Part shown: one piece after another, positions 15,799 through 24,422 of the stretch | How the letters are laid out: each line of letters starts with the position of its first letter | Numbering within the stretch: position 1 is the first letter of the stretch | Assembly: GCA_017961575.1 (NCBI GenBank) | Contig: JAGCXA010000045.1 | Coordinates: forward strand, 1-37,033 | Origin: Clostridia bacterium | GTDB lineage: Bacteria > Bacillota > Clostridia > Oscillospirales > CAG-272 | Direction: 5' to 3' | Length of the DNA stretch: 37,033 bases | The notes under the pieces: model-generated | Told to the model about the DNA's origin: nothing | Database searches by the model: none | The model's input: only the letters and a program-made list of their open reading frames with translations | Program-made: the position numbers and the translations under genes

Positions 15799-17031
15799 TT
15801 ATACCACACCTCCGAACTTTTTTCTACGGGTTTCCCGCGAAAAGATCAGATTGGACGCAACTTTTTTCGTCAGATCGAAATCGAGTGAGGAAAGCGGCGT
15901 CTTTTCGCGGATCAGCGACGTGTAGATTCCGGCGCGCTCGGTCGCCCCGATCAGGATAAAACCGCGAAGGAATCCGTCCTTGACAAAGAAGCGTTTGACG
16001 CCGTTTTCGGTCTTTTCTTCGGTCATCTCGCCGTCGTAGGCGCCGGCGGTCATCAGATGAAGCCCGAAAAAGCCGATCGCGTTCATCGGGATCGCGTTCG
16101 TGAGAGCGGCGTCTCCTCCCGCCATATTGACCCCGGCGGCGCGTCCCTGTAAATAAGCGTTCGGCAGGATCGCGAGCACGCGATTCTGCCCGACCGAGGC
16201 GTCGAATCCCTCGGCGCAGTCGCCCGCGGCGTAGACCGAGCGGAGACTCGTCCGCATTTTTTCGTCCACGACGATCCCGCGATTGACTTCTCCCCCCGCG
16301 TCTTTGACGAGGTCGACGTTCGCCCGCACCCCGACGGCAAGGACGACGAGATCGAAGGGAACGGTCTTTCCGCTCTTCATCGTCGCCTCGTTCCGATCGA
16401 ATCGTGCGACGCTGTCGCCGAGCAGGAACGAGATCCCGTTCTCTTCAAGGTGTCTTTGTACGATCTTGGCGCATTCGGCGTCGAGAATGCTCGAAAGCAC
16501 CCGTTCGGCAAGGTCGCAGACCGTGACCGTCCCGACCCGCCGGGCGATCCCCTCGGCGCATTTGAGTCCGATCAGCCCCGCCCCGACGATCAGGACGCGC
16601 GCGTCGGGTCTGAGCGCACCTTCGAGCGACAGCGCGTCGTCGAGCGTCATAAAACCGAACTTGTTTTCGACGTTTGCAAGCCCCTCGAAGGGCGGGACGA
16701 AGGGACGCGAGCCGGCGGCGACGCAGACCTCGTCGTAGGAAAGGACGCTTCCGTCGTCGAGCGACGCGGTTTTCTTTTCGGGATCGAGCGAGAGCGCGCG
16801 CCGCCCGTAAAGCACCCGGCAGCCGTTCTTTTCGTAGAAATCGTCGGGACGGTAGTTCATTTTCGTCAGGTCGGTCTTGCCTTCAAGATAGTAAGAGATC
16901 AACGGGCGGGCGTATACGGGGCGGTTCTCCCCGGAAACGACCGTGATCTCGCCCTCTCCGTCGTGAGAGCGGATCCCCTCGACCGTCCCGACGGCGGCGG
17001 CGCCGTTGCCGATCACGAGATACCGTTTCAT
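15799..17031 (-). CDS. FAD-dependent NAD(P)H oxidoreductase of the glutamate synthase operon
   Basis: A 410-residue pyridine-nucleotide-disulfide-type oxidoreductase resembling NADH-rubredoxin and nitrite reductase flavoproteins. The first dinucleotide fold is YLVIGNGAAAVGTVEGI (FAD); the second is VLIVGAGLIGLKCAEGIA (NAD(P)H). The FAD-closing motif is SVYAAGDCAEGFD. No redox-active CxxC is visible. The start is ATG at 17031, overlapping the ferredoxin stop as ATGA, so translation is coupled. It occupies the place of GltD and probably feeds NAD(P)H electrons, through the preceding ferredoxin, to the FMN/Fe-S core (GltB2). It is not a normal GltD, because the GltD Fe-S N-domain is absent and its clusters are on the neighbouring protein. 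Function is inferred from operon position. Confidence 0.85.
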   Translation of the reverse strand: MKRYLVIGNGAAAVGTVEGIRSHDGEGEITVVSGENRPVYARPLISYYLEGKTDLTKMNYRPDDFYEKNGCRVLYGRRALSLDPEKKTASLDDGSVLSYDEVCVAAGSRPFVPPFEGLANVENKFGFMTLDDALSLEGALRPDARVLIVGAGLIGLKCAEGIARRVGTVTVCDLAERVLSSILDAECAKIVQRHLEENGISFLLGDSVARFDRNEATMKSGKTVPFDLVVLAVGVRANVDLVKDAGGEVNRGIVVDEKMRTSLRSVYAAGDCAEGFDASVGQNRVLAILPNAYLQGRAAGVNMAGGDAALTNAIPMNAIGFFGLHLMTAGAYDGEMTEEKTENGVKRFFVKDGFLRGFILIGATERAGIYTSLIREKTPLSSLDFDLTKKVASNLIFSRETRRKKFGGVV

Positions 17032-17468
17032 TCCTCGTCCCCCCTCTCCTCGTACACGATGGCGTTGTTCGGACAGCCCGTCACGCACGCCGGCGCGCCG
17101 CAGGCGTTTTCAAGGCACAGTTCGCATTTCTGCATCGTTCCGTTCTCCCCCGGCGCCAGCGCCCCGTAGGGGCAGACCAGAACGCAGGTCAGGCACCCGA
17201 CGCACTTCGTCCGGTCGATCTTCACCACGCCGTCTTTTTTGCCGATCGCTCCCGCGATACAACTCTTCACGCAGAGCGGATCGGTACAGTGACGGCAGGA
17301 GACGGCGAAGGTGATCCGATCGTCCCCCTCGACGTGGATGCGCGGAAAGATCTTTTTGTCCTTCAAGGCGAACGCCATATCCTTCATTCCCGAATTGGCG
17401 AAGGCGCAGTTGTATTCGCAGAGGTGACAGCCGAGGCACCATTCTTCGTTGACGTAAACTCTCTTCAT
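17028..17468 (-). CDS. Polyferredoxin, four [4Fe-4S] clusters, HycB/CooF type
   Basis: A 146-residue electron-transfer protein of the HycB/CooF/HydN type. Four cysteine groups are seen: CLGCHLCEYNC (11-21), CRHCTDPLCVKSC, CVGCLTCVLVCP and CELCLENACGAPACVTGCP, enough for four cubane clusters. It has no signal peptide and is cytoplasmic. The start is ATG at 17468 (MKRVYVNEEW), with AAAGGA about 12 bases upstream. It is coupled by ATGA overlap to the FAD oxidoreductase and follows gltB2 after a 121-base structured gap. Its likely task is to relay electrons between the oxidoreductase and glutamate synthase. It could also connect the enzyme to reduced ferredoxin from fermentation. Confidence 0.88.
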   Translation of the reverse strand: MKRVYVNEEWCLGCHLCEYNCAFANSGMKDMAFALKDKKIFPRIHVEGDDRITFAVSCRHCTDPLCVKSCIAGAIGKKDGVVKIDRTKCVGCLTCVLVCPYGALAPGENGTMQKCELCLENACGAPACVTGCPNNAIVYEERGDEE

Positions 17469-17589
17469 TCCTGTTCGTAATTCCTTTCTTCCTTGCGCCG
17501 GCCGACGTTTGCGCGGTCGCCGCAAGGGGATTTCGCGCCACGCTTTTCGGCGCGAAAAACGCAAACTCGAAGATTGACGGTCACGTCAA
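17469..17589 (-). other. Structured intercistronic gap between gltB2 and the ferredoxin gene
   Basis: This 121-base gap is the only sizeable spacer in an otherwise tight operon. Read on the minus strand it contains a TTGACG/CGTCAA inverted repeat just after the gltB2 stop. It also holds a 9-bp stem TTTCGCGCC/GGCGCGAAA, which can be nested inside GTTTGCG/CGCAAAC. There is no T-run after the stems and no consensus promoter. It may be a processing or mRNA-stabilising element that sets subunit ratios. Confidence 0.45.
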
Positions 17590-19095
17590 TCATTCTCCCG
17601 CGTGCGAAATGCCGAGTATTTCGAGTTCCTTCCCGTTCAGCCCGACGCCGCGGAGCATCAGTCGGTTGCCGCGGAGCGCCTCGATCGAGTTGATGCCCAT
17701 TCCGCCCATCATCTCCATGATCTCGTGCCGCCACGCCGTCATCAGATTGACGAGACGCTGCGAGCCGATATCGGGATTCAGGCGTTTCACGAGGTCGGGA
17801 CGCTGGGTCGCGATGCCCCAGTTGCATTTACCGCTCTGGCAGGTGCGGCAGAGATGGCAGCCGAGCGCAAGCAGCGCGGCGGTCGCGATATAGCAGGCGT
17901 CGGCGCCGAGGGCGACGGCTTTCACCACGTCGGCGGCGCTCCGGATCGAGCCCCCGACGACGAGCGAGACGTTGTTGCGGATCCCCTCGTCGCGCAGCCG
18001 CCTGTCAACCGCGGCGAGCGCCAGTTCGATCGGAATTCCGACGTTGTCGCGGATGCGCGTCGGAGCGGCGCCGGTCCCGCCGCGGAAGCCGTCGATCGCG
18101 ATGATATCGGCGCCGCTCCGGGCGACCCCGCTGGCGATCGCGGCGACGTTGTGGACGGCGGCGATCTTGACGATCACCGGCTTCTCGTACCGCGTCGCCT
18201 CTTTGAGTGAAAAGACGAGTTGGCGCAGATCTTCGATCGAATAGATGTCGTGATGAGGGGCGGGCGAGATCGCGTCGGAACCCTCCGGGATCATTCGCGT
18301 GCGCGAGACGTCGCCGACGATCTTCGCGCCGGGCAGATGCCCGCCGATACCGGGCTTCGCTCCTTGCCCCATCTTGATCTCGATCGCCGCCCCGGCGTTG
18401 AGGTAGTCCTCGTGGACGCCGAAGCGCCCCGACGCGACCTGCACGACGGTATGCGGACCGTAAACGTAGAAGTCCTCGTGAAGTCCGCCCTCTCCCGTGT
18501 TGTAGAGGATCCCGAGTTCGGTCGCGGCGCGGGCGAGCGAGGCGTGGGCGTTGTAACTGATCGAACCGTAACTCATCGCCGAGAACATCACCGGCATCGA
18601 GAGTTCGATCTGCGGCGGAAGCGCGCAGTCGATCTTCCCGTCCGCCGTCCGCGTCACCGATTCGGGTTTCTTACCGAGAAAGACGCGCGTCTCCATCGGC
18701 TCGCGGAGCGGGTCGATCGGGGGATTCGTCACCTGCGAGGCGTTGATCAGGATTTTGTCCCAGTAGACCGGGAAGGATTTCGGATTCCCCATCGAGGAGA
18801 GCAGGACGCCGCCGCTGCCCGCCTGTTTGTAGACTTCGCGGATCGTGTCGTTCTGCCAGTTCGCGTTCTCGCGGAGCGTGCAGTCGCTTTTGACGATTTT
18901 CAACGCCCGCGTCGGACAGAGCGAGACGCAGCGCTGACAGTTCACGCACTTGGTCTCGTCGCTTACCATCGCGCCGCGCTCGGCGCTGAAAGTATGTACC
19001 TCGTTCGCGCATTGGCGCTCGCAGACGCGGCAGGCGATGCAGCGGTCGGGGTTGCGGATCACTTCAAATTCGGGATAGATGAAATCGACGCCCAT
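17590..19095 (-). CDS. Glutamate synthase FMN/Fe-S core subunit, archaeal type
   Basis: A 501-residue protein equal to the central and FMN-binding domains of glutamate synthase, the site where 2-oxoglutarate and ammonia form glutamate. The N-terminus adds two 4Fe-4S motifs (CIACRVCERQCANE and CVNCQRCVSLCPTRA), typical of archaeal-type GltB. The barrel shows SAMSYGSISYNAH, NTGEGGLHED, KMGQGAKPGIGGHLPG, ISPAPHHDIYSIEDL, DGFRGGTGAAP and GADACYIATAALLALGC. The cluster motif CHLCRTCQSGKCNWGIATQ matches the 3Fe-4S region of GOGAT. The start is ATG at 19095, one base after the gltB1 stop, with AAGGAGG upstream; the longer frame overlaps gltB1. The glutaminase partner is gltB1 and the beta-helix partner gltB3. 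Confidence 0.95.
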   Translation of the reverse strand: MGVDFIYPEFEVIRNPDRCIACRVCERQCANEVHTFSAERGAMVSDETKCVNCQRCVSLCPTRALKIVKSDCTLRENANWQNDTIREVYKQAGSGGVLLSSMGNPKSFPVYWDKILINASQVTNPPIDPLREPMETRVFLGKKPESVTRTADGKIDCALPPQIELSMPVMFSAMSYGSISYNAHASLARAATELGILYNTGEGGLHEDFYVYGPHTVVQVASGRFGVHEDYLNAGAAIEIKMGQGAKPGIGGHLPGAKIVGDVSRTRMIPEGSDAISPAPHHDIYSIEDLRQLVFSLKEATRYEKPVIVKIAAVHNVAAIASGVARSGADIIAIDGFRGGTGAAPTRIRDNVGIPIELALAAVDRRLRDEGIRNNVSLVVGGSIRSAADVVKAVALGADACYIATAALLALGCHLCRTCQSGKCNWGIATQRPDLVKRLNPDIGSQRLVNLMTAWRHEIMEMMGGMGINSIEALRGNRLMLRGVGLNGKELEILGISHAGE

Positions 19096-19096
19096 A

Positions 19097-20191
19097 TCAG
19101 TACGCTCCTTCCTTGACTCTGACGACGACCGGCTCGCCGCCCGCGGGGGCGCAGATCCCACGGGCTTCGGGCTCCATCGCCCGGATCGCCGCCTCTTCGC
19201 TCGCGATAAAGACCCGGTCGTCCTTTTCCCCGACGACCATCGACCGCAGTTTCAACCGATCGTTCAACGCCATCAGCCCGCCGGTAAAACCGAGGACGAT
19301 CGAGAAGGGTCCCGTGACGAGCAGACTGGGAAAAACGGTGCGCAGGTATTGCAGTTTCCGTCTTTCGTATTCGTCGGTCTTGTTTTCGATCGTGCTCCAG
19401 AAAGGAGCGGCGATCACGTTCGCGGCTTCGGTGAGCGAGAGCCCCTGCCGACGTACAAGATAATCAAGAATATAGGTAATGACCTCGGTATCCGTCTGCA
19501 AGTTGCATTTGTATCCGAACATCTCGATAAACCGACGGTTGGCGTCGTAGGACGAGATCTCGCCGTTATGGACGATCGAAAAATCGAGCAGAGCGAACGG
19601 ATGCGCGCCGCCCCACCAGCCGGGCGTGTTGGTCGGGTATCTGCCGTGCGCCGTCCAGGAGTATCCCTCGTACTCGTCGAGCCGGTAGAAGACCCCGACG
19701 TCCTCGGGGTAGCCGACCGCCTTGAAGGTCCCCATATTCTTGCCGCTTGAAAAGACGTAGGCGCCCGAGAGTTCGGTGTTGATCTTCATCACCGTGCGCG
19801 CGACGAACTCCTTTTCGTCGAGTTGCAGATCGGCGAGGACGGATTTCAGGGGGGTGACGAAATACCGCCAGATCAAGGGTTCGTCGGTGATCGCGGGGAT
19901 CTTCCGGGTGGGGATGACCTCCCCCTTCACGATCTCGTAGTGCTCCTTTAACATCGCCTCGCACGCCTTGCGCGTGTCGCGGCAGTCGAAAAAGAGATGA
20001 AAGGCGTAAAGATCGCGGTATTCGGGATAAATCCCGTAACCGGCGAATCCGCCGCCGAGCCCGTTCGAGCGGTCGTGCATCGGCTTCATCGCGCCGATGA
20101 TCGCCTCGCCCGTCATCCGTTTGCCCTCCCGCGAGATCACCGCCGCGATCGCGCACCCCGAGGGGATCCTGATACTGCCTTCCCGTTCCAT
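19097..20191 (-). CDS. Glutamate synthase glutaminase subunit, class II (Ntn) amidotransferase
   Basis: A 364-residue class II glutamine amidotransferase, equivalent to the N-terminal domain of glutamate synthase; it releases ammonia from glutamine for GltB2. The nucleophile is Cys13 within RIPSGCAIAAVI, so 12 residues must be removed before it becomes an N-terminal Cys. Further Ntn features are AHGRYPTNTPGWWGGAHPF, the oxyanion/substrate loop IVHNGEISSYDANRRF and QTDTEVITYILDYL. The start is ATG at 20191, with AAAGGA seven bases upstream. It is the first gene of the leftward nitrogen operon, and its 5' leader carries an ANTAR hexaloop overlapping a terminator, so it is probably controlled by antitermination. 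Confidence 0.93.
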   Translation of the reverse strand: MEREGSIRIPSGCAIAAVISREGKRMTGEAIIGAMKPMHDRSNGLGGGFAGYGIYPEYRDLYAFHLFFDCRDTRKACEAMLKEHYEIVKGEVIPTRKIPAITDEPLIWRYFVTPLKSVLADLQLDEKEFVARTVMKINTELSGAYVFSSGKNMGTFKAVGYPEDVGVFYRLDEYEGYSWTAHGRYPTNTPGWWGGAHPFALLDFSIVHNGEISSYDANRRFIEMFGYKCNLQTDTEVITYILDYLVRRQGLSLTEAANVIAAPFWSTIENKTDEYERRKLQYLRTVFPSLLVTGPFSIVLGFTGGLMALNDRLKLRSMVVGEKDDRVFIASEEAAIRAMEPEARGICAPAGGEPVVVRVKEGAY

Positions 20192-20213
20192 ATCGCATTC
20201 CTTTCCGAAATAA

Positions 20214-20276
20214 ACAAAAAGACGTCCGTTTTTGCGTAAGACAAGTCAAACGCAAAAATGAACGCCTTTGCTCATT
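20214..20276 (-). promoter_or_regulatory. ANTAR-type hexaloop/terminator leader of the gltB1 operon
   Basis: Read on the minus strand, a 7-bp hairpin AATGAGC/GTTCATT (20276-20270 with 20263-20257) carries the hexaloop AAAGGC, with A at position 1 and G at 4, as in ANTAR targets. Its 3' strand is also part of the 5' arm of a long terminator: 20266-20250 pairs with 20237-20221, 16 pairs and one mismatch, 12-base loop, then TTTTT. The two structures exclude each other. ANTAR binding should hold the hexaloop and permit readthrough. Only one hexaloop is evident, whereas classical ANTAR targets have two. Confidence 0.75.
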
Positions 20277-20283
20277 TTTCTGC

Positions 20284-20312
20284 ATTATAGCACACGATCG
20301 CGCGCTTGTCAA
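20284..20312 (-). promoter_or_regulatory. Promoter of the leftward gltB-glnA operon
   Basis: On the minus strand, TTGACA (20312-20307) and TATAAT (20289-20284) are 17 bases apart, a full consensus. Transcription should begin near 20278, directly before the hexaloop hairpin. A strong, apparently unregulated promoter is what transcription-attenuation control needs. Confidence 0.9.
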
Positions 20313-20362
20313 GCGGCGACGACCCCGAAAAACGATTTTTTTGAAAAAATGCGAAAAAGGGG

Positions 20363-20391
20363 TTGACAAACGCCCCGAACGGGTGTATAAT
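20363..20391 (+). promoter_or_regulatory. Promoter of the rightward glnN operon
   Basis: TTGACA (20363-20368) and TATAAT (20386-20391) are separated by 17 bases. The start should fall near 20398, five or six bases before the first hexaloop hairpin. It diverges from the gltB1 promoter, with the two -35 boxes about 50 bases apart. Confidence 0.92.
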
Positions 20392-20403
20392 GCGACTTGT
20401 TAA

Positions 20404-20455
20404 AAGGCAATGGCGTCTTTGAGCCGAGGGTTCAAAGGCGCGATTTTCTTTTTTG
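20404..20455 (+). promoter_or_regulatory. ANTAR hexaloop/terminator module 1 of the glnN leader
   Basis: The hairpin AAAGGC/GTCTTT (20404-20409 with 20416-20421) presents the hexaloop AATGGC (A1, G4). Its 3' strand forms part of the 5' arm of a 13-bp terminator (20414-20426 with 20430-20442, loop GAG), followed by a T-rich tract at 20445-20455. Hexaloop and terminator are mutually exclusive. Loop and closing pairs (GC-loop-GT) match the module that follows and the gltB1 leader. Confidence 0.8.
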
Positions 20456-20471
20456 ACAAGTCCATATTACG

Positions 20472-20525
20472 GAAGGCAACGGCGTCTTCTATGTGTTGAA
20501 CATAGAAGGCGCCGCCGTCGTTTTT
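20472..20525 (+). promoter_or_regulatory. ANTAR hexaloop/terminator module 2 of the glnN leader
   Basis: The hairpin GAAGGC/GTCTTC (20472-20477 with 20484-20489) presents AACGGC. The competing terminator is a perfect 14-bp stem (20481-20494 with 20500-20513, loop GTTGA); an alternative outer pairing ACGGCG/CGCCGT carries it to two bases before TTTTT (20521-20525). The ribosome binding site of glnN follows directly. This is a second copy of the module 68 bases downstream of the first, with diverged but pairing-conserved arms. Confidence 0.8.
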
Positions 20526-20540
20526 CGGAAGGAGAGAACA

Positions 20541-22637
<2,097 letters not shown>

Positions 22638-22664
22638 ACGACGTTCAGATAAGGAGACACTTCC

Positions 22665-24419
22665 ATGACACCCCAAGAGATCGTAACACTCGTCAAAGAA
22701 ACCGCGTCAAGTGAGGTTTTCGGCGTCTGGTTTCTGATCGGAGCCGCCCTCGTCTTCTTTATGCAGGCGGGATTCGCGATGGTCGAAACCGGTTTTACCC
22801 GCGCCAAGAACGCCGGGAACATCATCATGAAGAACCTGATGGACTTCTGCATCGGAACGGTGGTCTTCGTTCTGCTCGGCTTTTCGCTGATGATGGCGGA
22901 GGACTACGTCCTCGGATTCATCGGCGTGCCGAACCTGAAAATCCTGACCGATTTCGGCGGTTTTCTCCGTGACGGGAACGCCCCCTCCTTCGTCTTCAAC
23001 CTCGTGTTCTGCGCGACGGCGGCGACGATCGTCTCGGGCTCTATGGCGGAGCGGACCAAGTTCCTCTCCTACTGCATCTATTCCGGCGTCATCTCGCTCT
23101 TCGTCTATCCGGTCGAGGCGGGCTGGGTCTGGAACGAGGCGGGCTGGCTCGTCAAACTCGGTTTCCACGATTTCGCCGGATCCGCCGCGATCCACTCGGT
23201 CGGCGGCACCGCCGCCCTGATCGGCGCGATTATGGTCGGCCCCCGGCTCGGCAAGTACGTGAAGGACAGCGCGGGGAAGGTGACGAAGGTCAACGCGATC
23301 CCGGGTCACGCCGTGACGCTCGGCGCGCTCGGCTGCTTCATCCTCTGGTTCGGTTGGTACGGCTTCAACGGCGCGGCGGCGTGGGACGGCGATTCGCTCG
23401 CCTCGATCTTCGTCACGACGACGATCGCGCCCGCCGTGGCGACCTGCGTGACGATGGTCTTTACCTGGATCAAGAACGGCAAACCCGACGTCTCGATGTG
23501 CCTGAACGCCTCGCTCGCGGGGCTGGTCGGGATCACCGCGGGCTGCGACGCGCTTGACGCCGTCGGCTCGACCGTCGTCGGGATCGTCTCCGGATTCCTC
23601 GTCGTGTTCGTGGTCGAATTCCTCGACCTGAAACTGCATATCGACGATCCGGTCGGCGCCGTCGGCGTCCACTTCGCGAACGGGATCTGGGGGACGCTTG
23701 CGGTCGGATTGCTCGCCAATCCCGACGCTCCCGCCGGGCTCAAAGGTCTGTTCTATACCGGCAGTTTCCGGCTCCTCGGCGTGCAGACGCTCGGCATCGT
23801 CGCCATTCTCGGCTGGACTGCGGCGCTTATGACCCTGACCTTCTTCGTCATCAAGCGGACGGTCGGACTGCGCGTGTCGCAGGAAGAGGAGATCAAGGGG
23901 CTCGACAAGACCGAACACGGGCTTCCCTCGGCGTACGCCGATTTCGTCCCCGCCGTGGAGAGTCTGGATTACGGATTTGCGGGCGCCGTCGCCGTAACGG
24001 GAGACGCCCCGGAAGCGGAGGCGATCCCGGTCAAGCGCGTACCGTCGTTTGACGAGACGCAGCCCAAGTTTACCAAAATCGAGATCATCTGCAAGGAACC
24101 CCGCTTCGAGGCGCTGAAAAGCGCGATGATGGACATCGGCATTACCGGGATGACGGTCTCGCACGTCCTGGGCTGCGGGGTGCAGAAGGGGCAGCCCGAA
24201 TACTACCGCGGCGTCCCGGTCGAAGCCACCCTTCTGCCCAAAATACAGGTTGACATCGTGGTCAGCAAGGTGCCGGTGCGGCACGTGATCGAGACCGCGA
24301 AGAAGGTGCTTTATACCGGACATATCGGCGACGGAAAGATCTTCGTGTACGACGTGGAGAACGTCGTGAAGGTCAGAACCGGCGAGGAAGGATACGACGC
24401 CCTGCAGGACGTGGAGTAA
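22665..24419 (+). CDS. Ammonium transporter fused to a PII sensor domain
   Basis: A 584-residue fusion. Residues 1-400 are an Amt/Mep/Rh channel with about eleven membrane helices. The pore His pair is visible in DFAGSAAIHSVGG and AVGVHFANGIWG. After a 70-residue cytoplasmic linker, residues from about 471 form a PII protein: KIEIICKEPRFEAL, a T-loop with GVQKGQPEYYRG, the ATP-binding TGHIGDGKIFV and the C-loop VRTGEEG. The position of the uridylylated Tyr51 of E. coli GlnB is Val here, so control must be by ATP/ADP/2-oxoglutarate binding rather than uridylylation. The sensor could gate its own channel, the job done in other bacteria by separate GlnK. The start is ATG with AAGGAG eight bases upstream, 27 bases after glnN. 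Confidence 0.94.
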   Translation: MTPQEIVTLVKETASSEVFGVWFLIGAALVFFMQAGFAMVETGFTRAKNAGNIIMKNLMDFCIGTVVFVLLGFSLMMAEDYVLGFIGVPNLKILTDFGGFLRDGNAPSFVFNLVFCATAATIVSGSMAERTKFLSYCIYSGVISLFVYPVEAGWVWNEAGWLVKLGFHDFAGSAAIHSVGGTAALIGAIMVGPRLGKYVKDSAGKVTKVNAIPGHAVTLGALGCFILWFGWYGFNGAAAWDGDSLASIFVTTTIAPAVATCVTMVFTWIKNGKPDVSMCLNASLAGLVGITAGCDALDAVGSTVVGIVSGFLVVFVVEFLDLKLHIDDPVGAVGVHFANGIWGTLAVGLLANPDAPAGLKGLFYTGSFRLLGVQTLGIVAILGWTAALMTLTFFVIKRTVGLRVSQEEEIKGLDKTEHGLPSAYADFVPAVESLDYGFAGAVAVTGDAPEAEAIPVKRVPSFDETQPKFTKIEIICKEPRFEALKSAMMDIGITGMTVSHVLGCGVQKGQPEYYRGVPVEATLLPKIQVDIVVSKVPVRHVIETAKKVLYTGHIGDGKIFVYDVENVVKVRTGEEGYDALQDVE

Positions 24420-24422
24420 ACT

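Noticed and set aside
20398-20540. Possible glutamine riboswitch before glnN
   Set aside because: The known glutamine aptamers are described mainly from cyanobacteria and marine sequences, and their consensus was not seen; the hexaloop/terminator overlap explains the leader better.
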